From Thraustochytrium sp. TN22 (Eukaryota; Sar; Bigyra; Thraustochytrida; Thraustochytriidae): DNA of 64,000 bases. The position numbers and the translations under genes are program-made. Positions within the stretch are counted from its first letter, which is position 1, and the number at the start of each line of letters is the position of its first letter. The notes beneath the pieces were generated by a model that was not told where the DNA came from, did not search any database, and saw only the letters and a program-made list of their open reading frames with translations. The stretch is from positions 1 to 64,000 of the forward strand of contig JABLUY010000052.1 of NCBI GenBank assembly GCA_013306675.1, in the 5' to 3' direction. This document shows, in pieces, positions 29,601-43,217 of the stretch.

Positions 29601-32600
29601 CCACGGATGAGCCACACACCAGGCGTCAGTGCCAGACCGATGTCGCACTCACCACCATCGTGGTGGACGGGACCATTGGCGGCCTCGAGGTTTGTTTGCA
29701 GGAAAACGTGGTGCGCAAGCTGATGCAATTGGGTGCGTCCCTTTCCATCAAGACGACTCCGATGCAAGGCCATCCGGTTAGCACCGCCCAGGCAGCGCCG
29801 GTTGATTCCACCTCCGCCGCCGCCGCCGCTTCTGCCTCCTCAGATGCGCCCGGCTGGACGCGCTTTGAGGTGAACCTAGAGATGGGCACGGTCCGGGCCA
29901 TCTTACCTGCCGATGCCATCGCAGGCGCCAGCGATACGCTTTACCGTGCCGCGCTCGTCGTAGGTCCCACCTCGATCATGACCCGAGACCGCCTCGCCAG
30001 CGTTTACGACGCAGGGAGCGTCCGTAGCGCCGCTTTCGAGGGCGACCGGCCGCCACCGGTCGCGCGACACCACCTCGCGCATCTGCGCGAGGACCTCGAC
30101 GAGCGGGACTCTGTATTCGTTCGCGTCAAACGCATCCGGGCAGTGGTGTTCAAGCATTCAACGCCGCGCAGTGTCGAACCCCGCGTTGTGGCGCCGCTTG
30201 GGCGGGCGTTCGCATCGAGTTCCTCGGACGAGAACATTGAGGAGGGCGACGAGGAGGATGACGAAGAGCGCGGCTACTTTGACGCACAGCAGTCGCTGCG
30301 TCACCTGACGGCGGCATCTGAAGACTCCGTCAGAGACCCCGCCGGTTCGGTGTCCAGTCTGGACGAAGACGACTACCAGGACGCCGAGACCGCCGAGGAG
30401 GGCGACCCGCCACCAGAGCTGCCTGCGACAAGCAATGCGCTTAGGGCGGTGGCGGCCGGCACCCTGCCCCGTCGCCAAGTCAGCTGGACCTCGACGTCTC
30501 AAGGCGGGACCGGCGGCTCCATCTCAAGTGGCCTCTCCGCCGCTGCAAATCCGCTGGCGGGCATGGAGCTCCTGGAGGCGAGCGTTGATGCGCTGCGCAT
30601 CAATTTCTCCGGGGCGCCCTACAGTCTCTACCCACTTGAGGTCGGCCTTGTGGCCAGCCTCGGCAATCGCGGCCGCAGCCCGGCCACCCTGCACGTCACG
30701 GAAGCACATGCCAGCGTCCTGCTCGAGCTCCTCGCCGTGGTGGGTCGCTGCGTGGAGAACCTCACGGATGCCGAGGCAAAGGGCGCCGCGGGCGGGGGCG
30801 TGCCGCCGACGCAGCCGGCCCCAGCCAGCAAGACAAGCATCGACGTTGACGCAGAACGCGATGCGGAGCTGGACAAGCTCACAGGATGCTTTGAGGGCGC
30901 GCGTAACGAGGAGGAGGCCATGGGCAAGATGCACCGCGGTCTGTACGATGTCCTGCACGTGGTCCTGGGCACGATCGACTCGGAAGGCCTCGAGGTCGGG
31001 CCGCTCGAGGCCCGCGCCCTGTTTGAGTGCATCTGCGACTTCCTCGGGCCGCGTCTCGCGCAGGCGCTCGCGGAGCATGTTGGCCCAGACTGGGTGCTCC
31101 GCTTCGGGCCGACCGAGACCGTGCGCCGATGCCTGCGCTTCCTCTTTGGAGACACGGAGGAGGTGCGCAGGCTGCTTGAGGCTCCCCCTTTCTTTGGAGG
31201 GGACACCTCCTTCGGGCGTGGGCGCAGCTCCTCTCGGCAGCGGTCCTCAAGCCACGCCTCCTCGCGCCGGCACCTGAGCCCGGTGCTGCGTGCCGACACC
31301 GCGGGTCGTGACGCTCAAGCACAGCTCCCTGCCGATCCCAAGACGTGGATCACGCTTCGCCTAGACGTGCATGTGCCAGAGTTCACGGTGGAGCTTTTTT
31401 CCGCGCTGCGCCTCTCCTTGACCAAGGTCGTGACTAGCTGCGTCACGAGCACGAGTGACAGCGTCTCGCGGATCGCCCTGCACGTGGGCACGGTCCAGCT
31501 CGAAAACCTCTGGAGCCGGGAGACTATAATCAAGCCGGTGCGCGAACTGGACGTGGGAGGCGCGGGTGCCGTCGGGGACTACTGCGTGTCAGTCGAGCTA
31601 GTGTACATCTCGGAGGAGCTCTCCCGCAGCCTGCTTCGAAGGGGTCAAGGGCGGGCCGCGGATCCGGACAACGACGAGCTCGACAGCGTGGTCGGGGACG
31701 TTGGTTTCTATGACGGCATGTTTTCGGAGGACGGCTCGGTGAGCGAGATGCACGACGGCGGCTCACTGTCGTCCTCGGAGGAATCGGACGGGTCTGAGGT
31801 GATGCAGCACCACGGCCGCATCGACCCGCGCGAGGCGGAAGTCAACGAGGAGGGCGGCGACGAGGACGTGGACGCCGCCCATGCGCGCCGACTAAAGCCT
31901 CTGCATGAGCGGACGCTCGCACGTACTGACCTGGCAGAGGCCTCGCTCCGAAGCGTCATGGATGCCAGCTTCCGCGCCGGTGACCGCGTGCAGCGCGTGG
32001 AGGAGCACCTCATCACCGAGTGGGAGGCGGCAAACCACTTGCGGCACGACCCGGATGCGGATCGCCTTCTGGGTTGCGGCGGGAGGCTGTGGACCGCCAA
32101 GGACCATGTGGGCCCGTTGCGCGAGCGAGTTGACATCATGCTCCGCAAGGCGCACACCATGCTGCCGGACGCCGGTCGCCTCGGCCAGGAGCGCAGCGGG
32201 CGCCGGCTGCGGCGCCAGCCCGAGCACCTCACCAGCCCGTGGCGTGCCGCCCGCGCGAAGACGCTCCGCATCTCACTCCGGGTACCGGAGCTGGACGAAA
32301 TCGGGAGCCCTTTCACACAGCTGGACGAGGACCAGCAGGAGCGCCTGTATGCGGACCTGAAGTCTGTCTTTGGCGTGCTCGTGGCCGCCTCCGACGCACG
32401 GGAGGATGCGCTGCCCAGCATCTCGGCATCCGTTGTGCTCCGTAACCTGTCGGTGGAGCTCTCCGAGCGTCTGGCGCTCACCGGCCTTGCTCTCAAGGAC
32501 AAGCTGCAGCACCTTCTTGGCGAGGATGCTGTTCCTGGCACGGAGCTGGACACGGACGGCGCCGGCGCACCGGGCGACCGAAGCTCGCCGACTGGGTCGG

Positions 32601-35600
32601 CGACCGCCGAGCCGGCGGCTGCTGCGACGCTCCTCCGAAGCGTGGAGGTGGCGGCGGAGCTTCAGCACTTCGTGGTGCGTGTCAAGGCAAGCCGGGACCG
32701 GGCCAACGTGGCGCGCGACGACGGGCCGCCTGGCTTGCGCCCGCTCGATTCCTATGCTCCCTCTCGTACGGGCAGCCTCACAGAGCTGGGGTCCGTGCAG
32801 GGCCGTATGTCCATGCTGGATCAGGACAGCGTCATCTCCGGCAATGAGGTGGCGAAGAAATCCTTCAAGGAGATCTTCATCGTGCTCATCGTGAACGCAA
32901 CAACGGTCTACGTGGCTCGCCAGTTCGTCGAGACTTGCGAGGTGAAGATCTCACGCACCACCGTCTCGGTCACGTACGATCGTTTGACCACATTGCTGAA
33001 GCGGCGTCGTGATGAGCGCAGGTGGGCTGCGCAGGACTCCACGCCTACCTCTACTGTAACCCACGCCATCGTCAAGCCGTGGAACGCCTCCCTTGAATAC
33101 ACGCTGCGTCGTAGTATGACGACCTCGTCGAACATCTCTCGCGTTGTTTCCGGGTCCGTCGGCAGTCTGCAAGTCTCGCTCTGGACCATCGATGTGAGCG
33201 TCCTGCAAAAGATTGCCACCAACCTCGGCGAGATTGGGGAGTCGCTCGCGCGCGCCGCCGGCGCCGACTCGGACGGCGGGGTGATCGACGATGAAGAAGA
33301 TGACAAGAAGACGAGCGCCAGCAGGAGGCGCTCCGACGATAAGGGTCGCGCGGGCGAGCCGGCTGCAAGAGCGGATCCCGCCCTGTCCTCCCCGGCGCCC
33401 GCAGCGGACCTGCAGGACGACGACGAGGATCTGGAGGACCATCGACGCTTTGGCCTCGGCAGCCCGGTCATCCGCGCAGCCCTGCGGTGCCAGGTGCTCA
33501 CGAACGCGTCCGTGCTGCAGATGGCGCTCGACAAGTCGATCATTGTCACCGACACCACGGCCTTTGGCCGAGTGCTGGAAGCGAGTTTGCTCGCGGCGCA
33601 GGCGTTGCAGCGCGATGGTGACACCTATGCGCAGGCGGGCGGGTCCGTGCTGGCCACCTATGACGCGCTGGCGGTCACCGTCGCGCACTCGGGTGCCCAC
33701 TTCATTACCGAGCAGATCCCGCTCGAGATGTACGGCAATCGCACCAGCGAGGACCCTCTTGCACGCGAGGAGGACAAGGGGGATTGCGAGGACCGAAAGT
33801 ATGAGGCGGGGGACGGGAACGAGGACTTCGACCCAGAAGAGATCCGCGATGGGCTCGGCTTTCTGGCCGTCCCGCCTGCTCGTGCCGGCGTCAAGGATCG
33901 GCTCCACGACCGCGTGCGGCTCAACATGGGCGGCTTCGGCGTGGAGGTCGTCCAGGAGGTGCGCCGCACGGCAACCCAGGTGGAGACCTTTCTGCCGGTG
34001 CTGAGATTCGGTGCAGACAAGATCGAGCTCCGCGGCGAGTCTTTCTCGCAGTACGCCAAGGACATCGTCCTGGCCACCTTTATCGATATGGAGGCGCGAT
34101 TCTACAACAGGCGCATTGGCTCCTGGGAGTACATCATGGAGCCTTGGCTCCGCACCAAGGCGAGCGTGTGCATCTCGGAGCGAGACCAAAGCATGACGGC
34201 TGAGGTGGACGCCCTGAACAGGCTCAACGTGAACATCTCCGAGGACCTTCTGGCGCTGCTGCTGCGTCTGCAGATGGATTTGGACCAGGCGCTCAAGACC
34301 GTGAGCCGAGACACGGAAGCGGCACAGCAGGCTCTGGCGGGCGCTGCTGCGGCCGGTCGCGACTCCGATGACGAGATGCGCAGTGTCTCCACTCTTGGCC
34401 CCTCGTCAATGGCCACCGGCAAGACCTCGGCGCGGCGCCCCTGGGGTCGCGTCCTGGCCGGCTCGCGTGCAATTTCCCGTTCGCGGCGGCCCATGCGCCG
34501 CATCAAACAGCGCGTCTCGCGCGAGGTCGACCACTGGCTGGTGAACAACACCGGCGTCAGCATCACGTTGCACGACCTGTACCAGATCGGCTACGACTAC
34601 CGCGGGACGCTTACGGTCTCTTACCGCGACGGATGGTATCTGCCCTCGCACGAGCGCTGGCAGGGTCGGCCGGCGCTGCGGCTGACGCTTCTGCCGCTGC
34701 GCAACGGCGGTAGCGTGGGCAACCTGGATGCCACAGAGCAGGACCTCGGCCGCTCTCGAGCGGCTGGCCACACTGGCGCGAGCGTGGCGCGCAAGCGCGA
34801 CGCATATCAGGAGGGCGACCAGTACATCCTTCCATACGAAGGCAACAAAACCGTGGATGTGCCGCAGCTCCTGGTGGAGGTCAAGGACGAGAACGGTGCA
34901 TACTACCAGACCACCATCGACCTCGTGGCCTACATTCTCTTCCCCAGCCGGGGTTCCTCGGAGTGGTTCCCGCTGCACACGGACAGTGCCAAATTTGAGC
35001 AGGCGCGTGGCGCCGAGGTGATGCTCTCCATCGGCTTTGACTTGCTGGAGGACGATGACCACATGGCAGGCCGGCGCGGGACGCGGGACCCCTGGGCAAA
35101 GGAAGGCCACCTCAACGACGGCGCACCGACCGCCGCGGGGCGTGAGTCCGCCATTGAGCCTTTCCGCGTTGCCACAGGCGGTCTGGTGCCGATGCGCTTT
35201 CACAGTCTACCCAAAAAGCACTGGTACAAGAACATCAACCGGCACGAGATCAACAAGAGCATCTCCAACAAACAGTTCACCAAGCTACGGGCCGTGGCGG
35301 TGGATTTCTCCCAGGGTGTCGATTTCGCCGCGCCGGAGAAGCCGCTCCTGATGATCTTCCCGGTGGACGAATCCGGCGAGACGATGCTGACGACGCGCGC
35401 CGTATCGCATGCGCGGAGCGGACCGAAGCGCGAGGTGACACCCCTCGCGACGCCCCTGTACGAGGCCGTGGAGGAGGCCAAGGCGAGCGATTTATCGCAG
35501 AGGGACGCGGATCGCAGCATTCACGGGGAGGTTTTTGGGACCAACGGGAATCTGACCCTCTTTCGCAAATCGCGCAAGGCGCAGGGCGAAGACCTGGCCT

Positions 35601-37458
35601 CGCGCAACGCCGACCAGAGCTTTGCCTTCAATGTGCTCGCCGTCAACGCCATGCGCGACCGCGGGCGCCGCGTTGTCTTCCTCGAGTCGCCGCTGAAGCT
35701 GGTGAATTCGATCGACATCGCCCTTGAGGTGATGATCTGCGAGAGGTCCGCGGTGGCAGACCAAGTGGAGCGCAAGGACATTCAACCTTCGCTGCAGCCC
35801 ATCACCATGGAGCACGCTGACGTGCGCTCCAGCGGCAACGAGCTGCGGACCTTCGGCTTGGGCTGGTCGTCCCTCTTCGACCGCAGAAACGCCACAAAGT
35901 GGGTTGACGGCGGTCACAGCGCGGACTCCCCGGCGAGCACGTCCTTTCTCGAGTGGCGCTTCCCCAGCGGTATCGAGGTGTGCTCGTACCGCATCACGCC
36001 GGCCATGCTGCAGGTGACGCGCACCGCGCACGCATCCTCGGAAGAAGTTGGCGAGGTCAACGCAGCGCGTCTCGGCCTGGACCCGGTCAGCTGCAGATTC
36101 TACGGGCGCAGCTCAGGCAAGCCTCAGCGCCAGGCCGCAGCAGGAGACGGGCTCGGCACCGACGGCGCCGCAGGCCCTGCCGGTTTCGAGGCAGGCACGC
36201 AGGCAGGTGCAGAGGGGGGCCAGGAGCCCGGAAGCCCGCTCCCCGAGCCACCGGCGGCCGCGTATGCCGGGGCGCAAGCGGTGGACAGAGAAGAAGGCCC
36301 CGAGCCAGAGTGGATCGAGCTCGACGCGCGCGAGCAGATTGACTTCGGCGCGGACCGCGGCCCGCGCGACTTCTTCCTCGCACAGATGGCCAAGTTCGAC
36401 CAGTACCGCCTTGAGCTGGACACCGAGACTCCATTTACAGATCTTGGCACGCCCGTGGAGGAAAGCGGTGGCAGCCGGAGAGGGGTTGGCCCGAGCAGGT
36501 CGTCTGGCAGCAGCCCGCGGCGACTCATGCAGCGTCGCGCAGAGCGGGGCAGTCTCGCGTGGGCGAGCCGAGGCCCGAACGGCAAGGCGCCCGTGGCTGT
36601 CTCTGGCGTTGAGCTCTTTTGTGAAAAGCCGCACTACGAGTCAGCACGGGAAAGCAGTCAATCCGAGGTGCCGGCCACCCCGAACTCCGAGCCGTGGAAG
36701 TGCGAGGTGTGCGAGGAGATCAACGACGCCGGGGTTCTCCGTTGTGGCCTGTGCAACGGGACTCGTCCCGTCCCGCGCAACGACTCGTCCGATGACGAGA
36801 GCCAGGCTGATGATGACCAGGGTCCAAGCCTCCTCGGAAAGGACCCGGAGGCGGAGACGGGCCGTAGAAGGCGTGCTCGCGAGGTTCGCGATCGGGCGCG
36901 CCGAAGTGAGCAAATTCGGTCGAAAGGAGGTGGCACCGGCGGCTCCGTCGGCAGCAGCATGGGCACCTTGGCCGGTAGCAGCGGCAGCATGAGCAACAAG
37001 CGCCAGGCCAATGCATCCGCGAACGAGGACAACGACTTTGCACGGAGCATGCGGCTCGAGGCCCTCGCCACTCGTCTCCGTGTCGCCAGCGCTTCGGTGC
37101 AGCAAACAGGCGGCGGTAGTGGTGGCGGTGGCGGCGGTGGTGGTGGTGGTGGTGGTGGTGGCGGCGGCGGCGGCGCAACGACTCGCTTTCGCTCGTACGA
37201 CGTGGAGATCACGCCTTCGGAGCTCGTGCTACGCGGTACGCAGCGGGGGTTGGAGCGCGGTACAAGCATGCTGCGGCGCAATTTCAACACAAGCAAGGCC
37301 CGGATGTCGCGCCGGCGCACTAGCAGTTCTAACAGCAGCGAGGGTCTCACGAATACGGCGCGCGTCGCTTCTTCTGAGACCATTCACAGCGGCCCGCAGC
37401 GCAGACCCGCATCTGATCAGTCGCGGCAGCAACAGCAACAGCGGGACCAGCGGAATTT

Positions 37459-37518
<60 letters not shown>

Positions 37519-40500
37519 ACAGCAGCAGCAGCAAGTCATTCGGCTGGCCCTGACAAGGTACTGTACAGTCGAAAAGGTCCCGCAGGCAAGGGGCAACAGG
37601 GCACCCAGGCAGCTCAAGATTGTGGCGCGCAACGCGAGTCGCGCGCAGCGACAGCGGGAGGGACTGAGCCTGGGGCGCGGCATCTTGCTGCAGTTCTCCA
37701 ATGCCAACACGATGGAGACCTGGCTAGAAGCGCTCAAGACCGTGCTCCGGCGGTTACAGCAGCGCACCGACCAGGGCGGCAACGCCTTCACCGGCATGCG
37801 CTGCTTGCTGCAGCCGGGCGAGGACTTCTTCGTGCCGCTCAACTACCTGTACTCGACCAAGGCGTGGTCACTTCTGGTGCGTCCTGTCACGAGCGAGCCC
37901 AAGATCCCGGTCAAGTGGGCGCAAGTGCTGAAACACATTTCGGCGCAGGCGCTTCGCTTCGAGGATGGCATGGACAACGTCATCTCGAATCTGCTGTGCC
38001 AGCCGCCGAACGTCTCCGAGGCGACTCTACGGCGCCGGCGCCTCAAGGCAACGCCTTACAGCCTCAGCGCGGCATTCTCCAAGCGCTACCTGCGCGGACA
38101 CCGCGCGGGCGAAGACGAGGCATCGCTGACGGACTCGTCATCGGATCTCCTACCGCGCGTGGAGATCGCCATTCGAGCGTGGGTGCGCATTGTAAACGCG
38201 CTGCCCTACACGGTGGAGGTGCGATTCGAGGCGTCTGCGGATGCCGAGGTGCACCCAATCGCGTCGGGCCAGGAGATCAACCTTTGCGAGATCAGCCACG
38301 AAGCGCAGGCGCAGTTCCGCATTCCTGCGCTAGATTCGGACTGGACGGACCGGCAAATGCTCGAGGCGCTCTCCATCTTCGAAGCTTCGACGCGGAAGGG
38401 CTTCACCGGGGGGGAGCCGTCGCACGAGCGGCGCAACAAGCTGCTGAGTGGCACGCCGGTGCAGTTCTGGCGCGACAAGGGCAACCGGCAGTACCTGAAG
38501 AATGTGGTGGCGGAGGCCAAGATCGACCGCTCGCGGGATCCAACGGGCCCGCTTTACGTGGTGCTCTACGCGCCATACTGGTTCTACAACTACAGTGACG
38601 TGAACATCGTCATGCAGCCGCAGGAGTCGCTCCTGTCGCCGCGCGGGGAAGAATCCAAGGACGTTTTCCTGGAGCCGAACTTCGAGCGCAACACATCGGC
38701 AGACACCAAGGGCAGGCACATTCTGCCGCACCTGCGCAACATGGAGGGCAAGTCCAAGTTCCTCTGCGCTGTAGCGCTGACGCAGGAAGTCATTCAGGGC
38801 GGCGGCATTCCAGAGGACGCATCCGTGACAGGGTCTGTGGACGAAGACGAGGACGACAGCGAGGACGTGGGGCTGCCGCGCTTGCAAAAGGCGCGCAACA
38901 ACTGGTCCACGGACTACGAGGATGAACGCAACCAGAGCTACGTGGTGAGCAACTGGTCCAAGCCCATCAAGGTGGAATCAACATCCACCAGTGTGGTGTG
39001 GCGGTCATTTCGCTTTGTGGTGAACGCACTGACAATCCTGCGCCGCGAGATTGGTATCGAGATTGTCACGGGAGGCGTAAACACATTCACGCGGTCCGTG
39101 CAGGTCGTCTTCCGCAGCAAGTACCTGCTGGTGAACCGCATTCCAGACACCGTGCTGCACTTCACGCAGAGCACGCTGCGTCAGGAGACGCAGCAGTCGA
39201 GCATGCTGCAGGAGTACTATGCAGATCAGCGGCAGCGCAATCAGAAGAGCGAGTACATTAAGCTCAAGCGAGAGGAGAGTGTCGAGGCGTCGCAGGCAGA
39301 TCGGGTGCAGGACGACGCGCAGGCCGCACTGCGCCACGGGGACGACATCGCGGACGAGGAGGAGGAGGAAGGTGGGGACGAGGTGACGACAGGGGTCCAC
39401 GCGCCCGGTGCCTCGCCGCGCAAGCTGGGCAAGACAAGCAAGGACATCTACCTCGACCCGCGGCCGCACCACTGCCAACCGTATCACTTCAGCGGCTTCC
39501 AGAAGGAATTCGTGGGCAACGAGTCCGGGTTTCGCGTGTGCATCGTGGACGACGATCGGAGAGAGGCCACGATGGAGAGTGCCGTCATCGCGGCAGACCA
39601 TGAGACCGAGATGAGCCTGATGCTGCGGTCCAGGGGGGGCAGTGCGCGCTCGGACTTTGGCGCGCGCCGCGTCCGCGTGGCCATCCGCAAGGAGCAGGGC
39701 ACCACCTTCATCATATTCTCCGAGGACCGCAGCCTGGGATCGAACCCGCTGCCGTTCTACATGCTGCGCAACGAAACGCCCTTTCCGGTCGAGCTGTGGC
39801 AGGATCGCTTGCGGCGCTCGCAGTACAACCTCGTGCTCGATGCGGAGTCAGAGATGGCCTTCGCCTGGGACAACCCGAACGTCTCGCAGGACATCCGGGC
39901 GCGCATCGTGTGGCCTGTGCGCTCTGGCGAGGACGCGGCGGACGTGAGCCACGAGGATCTCGTCTTCGAGAGTGGCCGCGCCATGGGCCCGGAGCCAAGC
40001 GCCAGCGGCCCGGGTCGCGTGACGACCGGGTCGCTGTGGACGCGGGCGCGCAGCGACTCCGCCTTGCGCCGGCAGACCCGCTGGCGCAACGCGCAGCACG
40101 CGTCCTACTCAGAGCCCGCTCCGGTCGCGTATCGGCCCCTCTCGGCCGATGGCGTCTTCGCTCTGGACTCCATCAAGCAGTTCGACGATTTACGCGTCGC
40201 GGGCAGCGACGCAGACTACGGGCGCCTTTTCCGCAACGACATCTTTGTCTCGGTGGAAGGATTTATCGACGAGAGCACCAAGACGCTCTGCTTTCGCGTG
40301 GACCTGGACGAGGTGCGCAAGGTGGCCATGGGTCAGGCGCTGAGAGAGCTCCGAGCCATCACCCGTCTGCCCGCGCTGAGCGCCAGTCAACGCACCCTGT
40401 TGGTCGGCGACAGCGGCGACAGTGACGAGGAGGACAACAACGAGAACGAGGGCGCCGGTGACGAGGCGACGAATGAGGATGATGAGAGGACCATCCTGGA

Positions 40501-43177
40501 CGAGGAAGAGGAGGACGAGGTCCGCGCGCACATGGAGTCGCGCAGCAGCAGCGAGAGCCGCGCGCGCGTGGCTCCCAAACGCATTCAGGCGAGTGCACGG
40601 AGTGCGTCGCGCAAGTACCGCATCGCGTTGCGGCTCGTGCTTGCAGCTGATGCGGTCTTCCACGATACGATCAACACTACGGCAAACCGCGGCCGGTACA
40701 AGGTCGTTGTGCGCGTAGGCGGCAAGAGCCGCGAGTTTAGCGGCGTTGTCTCGAACCTCGCCAATGCGAGCACGACTGATCTGATCGGCATCGCCGCAGA
40801 CTTGCACTTCGATCTGGAGACCAAGCCGACGCAGGTCTTCATCCTGGTCTATGACACGGGCCATGGCAACAAGCGGCGGCTGGTGCGCTCCGGGACAGTG
40901 TCGCTGATCCGACATCTGTGGCTTCCTACCGAGCAGGCCGGCCAATGGCTTGCTGTCAACGGCAGCGTTTGGCAGACCTGCGAGGAGGCGGACGCGAAGC
41001 TTGAGCGGGAGCGCAGGCGGCGTGTGCAGTCCCTCCTGAACGAGCACGGCCAGGGCGCTGGTGCGAGCCGTGGCCCGATTGGCAGCGGCGCAGCCAACGT
41101 CGGCGCGGCTGCGGATTTGGACTCGCAGCTCGATGGGAACGCGGAGGACGGTCGAGGGGATAACCTTGACGGCCCAGGACCCCAGGCTCTGGAGACCACG
41201 CGCAGTCTCGTGTCCCACGAGTCGTCCTCTGCGGCGGGCCCGACGATGGTGCAGAGCGCCCACATCTCGAGCGTGTACACAAGCCAGTCTTCGGCGGACT
41301 CGGCCTTGCTCGGCCTTCGGCGGTCCCAGAGCGCGCAGCAACCAGCGCGGGAGGTGTCAATGTCGGCGCAGCTCGCGCCTCGTGGCATTCTCAAGGAAGC
41401 CTTGCAGAACGTCATCTCGGTGCCGCTCCTGGAGCTGCGCGATCCGGGATCCAAGCAAGGGTCTCTCGCCAAGATCGTGGCGCCTCTCAAGACTGCGGGT
41501 GCGGGGGCGCTAGAAAACCGAGGTGACGCGCGGTCCTTGTCCAAGGCATGGATGCAGGTACGGTGCGATCTGCTGAACACCGCCAAGCAGGGCGAGCCAG
41601 GCCAAGGGGGCAGGCGAGCAGACGATGATGGTGGAGACGTGGTTGCTGAGACGTTGGGCGAAGCCGCGACGGTCCGCGTGCACGTCTTTTTGACGTCCGT
41701 GGGCCTGTCGGTGGTTCATGCGTCGCAGCGACTAGAAATTTGCTACATGATCGCGCAGCGATTGCGCGTTTCTGCCGAGATGACGCCTGGCAGCCTTCAA
41801 GTGGGTATGCGCCTGGGCCATTTCCAGGTGGACAACCACGACCCTGCCGCACTGTACGAGGTGATTGTGGTGCCAGAGAAGCGGCGGCCTGTGCGGCCCG
41901 AGTCGCGCTATCCTTATCCTCTGGAGGACTTTCTGTCGCTGGACGCCATCGTGCGTCAGAGCGAAGACCCGTACCTGGAGCTGGAGACCTTTGTGTTTGA
42001 GGTGTCGACGCTGCTGGTGAGCTTCGAAGAGTCCTTCGTGGGCAACCTGCTCTCTCTGTGGGCCAAGGTGCTGGAGGGCGCGGACCAAGGGTCTCTGGAC
42101 CTCGACGCGCGCAAGATCGAGCACCCGCCAGCGTCCAAGGCGCACTTCATCCTCCAGGTGCAGGCGCTGGCGGACTTTATGTACGTGTACTGGTTCCAGG
42201 TGGGCACGATCCAGCTACTCTTGCAGTGCCACCTGGATGGCGGGCGCAAAATCACAGCGGAGGACCAGATCTCGATGTCCATCAAACCGTACGTGCCGAC
42301 GCTGACCATCCAGGACCTGTCCTTGCGCCTGAACGAGTTCACGCGCGCGAACGAATTCAACTCCATCGAGGAGTTCCAGCGCGTGCTCACCATGCACTAC
42401 ATCCAGGAGGCGGTTTCGCGCAACCTGCAGACGGCACTCACTCAGACGAACTTCTCGCTCAATCCGTTTCCCGCGTGCAAGACGATCGCCATTGGCGCCT
42501 ACGAGATGGTGCGCCGGCCATACATGCACCGTCACGCCGGCTGCGGCGGTGTGTGCAACGGGTGCCAGATCGGCCTAGCTGCCTTCATCTCGAGTCTCGC
42601 GGCGGGCATCACGGACCTGATTCACTCGTACACGGACTTTGTGGTGATTGGCGTGGACACCGTGGCGCAGACCAACCAGTTTGACATCGTGACGCGCCCG
42701 GTCGCCATCACGGCCATGGCCTTTCGCGACGTGACCTATGCGATCTCGTTCTCTTCGCACAAGATCGCGAGCGAGCTGCTCAAGCCGCCGTCCAAGATCA
42801 CGCAGGTGCGCTCGCCGCGCCTCTTCACGCGCTCCGGTGAGATGGTCCTCTACGGACCGGGCAACCGCCCCTACCAACAGGACGTGGCCATGCAGCGCGC
42901 CGCAGCTGCCGTCTTTCGCTTCATGTACGAGACCTGGCAGCTGCGGCGCTCCCTGCGCGCGGAGCGCCAGCTCTCTGCGCTCGACGACTTCGACCCGCGC
43001 CAGTACATGGAGCACGCGCGCAACAACGAGAACCACGGTATGGTGGGCCGCTGGATCGAGTACTTTGGCGACATGGTCTCCTCGCTCCGGCAGGAGTTTC
43101 GCAACGCGCGCGATGACGACAACGACGACGCGAACGCCGATGCCGGCGAGAATGAGCGTCTGCTCCGGGCGCGATGA
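26699..43177 (+). CDS. VPS13: Giant VPS13-family bridge-like lipid-transfer protein with PDZ, zinc-finger and PH-like insertions
   Basis: VPS13 proteins span membrane contact sites and move phospholipids along a hydrophobic groove. This one has 5,492 residues in one 16.5 kb frame; yeast Vps13 has about 3,144. The start MLSGVVKSLVNRFLNEYV is a typical chorein N-terminus. A PDZ-like domain lies at about 503-583, with GSLGLVL as carboxylate loop and LIEQGMIITAI downstream. A helical insertion lies at about 1395-1500. VPS13-adaptor-binding-type segments (WLVNNTGVSITLH near 34530; RNETPFPVELW near 39770) run through the middle. A RanBP2-type zinc finger, WKCEVCEEINDAGVLRCGLC, starts at residue 3333. 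Poly-Gly and poly-Gln runs split a likely PH domain ending FSNANTMETWLEALK. APYWFYNYSDVNI near residue 3955 fits the SHR-BD region. The C-terminus carries an ATG2-C/VPS13-C-like part. The ATG at 26699 is the first Met in frame. It converges on the next gene with only 40 bp between stops. Confidence 0.94.
29424..29514 (+). repeat. Hexanucleotide repeat coding (Gln-Ala)n in VPS13
   Basis: A degenerate CAAGCG/CAGGCA/CACAAG repeat is read as Gln-Ala dipeptides with some Pro and His. It lies in an apparently disordered linker of the VPS13 protein. Confidence 0.9.
37110..37176 (+). repeat. (GGT/GGC)n run coding polyglycine in VPS13
   Basis: About twenty glycine codons, interrupted by one Ser, located between the zinc finger and the PH-like region. 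Confidence 0.9.
37460..37534 (+). repeat. (CAG/CAA)n run coding polyglutamine in VPS13
   Basis: About 25 consecutive Gln codons (mixed CAG and CAA) precede VIRLALTRYCTVEKV. They appear to sit in an inter-strand loop of the PH-like domain. Confidence 0.92.
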
Positions 43178-43217
43178 GTGAAGCTTTTGTACTTTATATG
43201 TTACAGCAATGAGCAAT

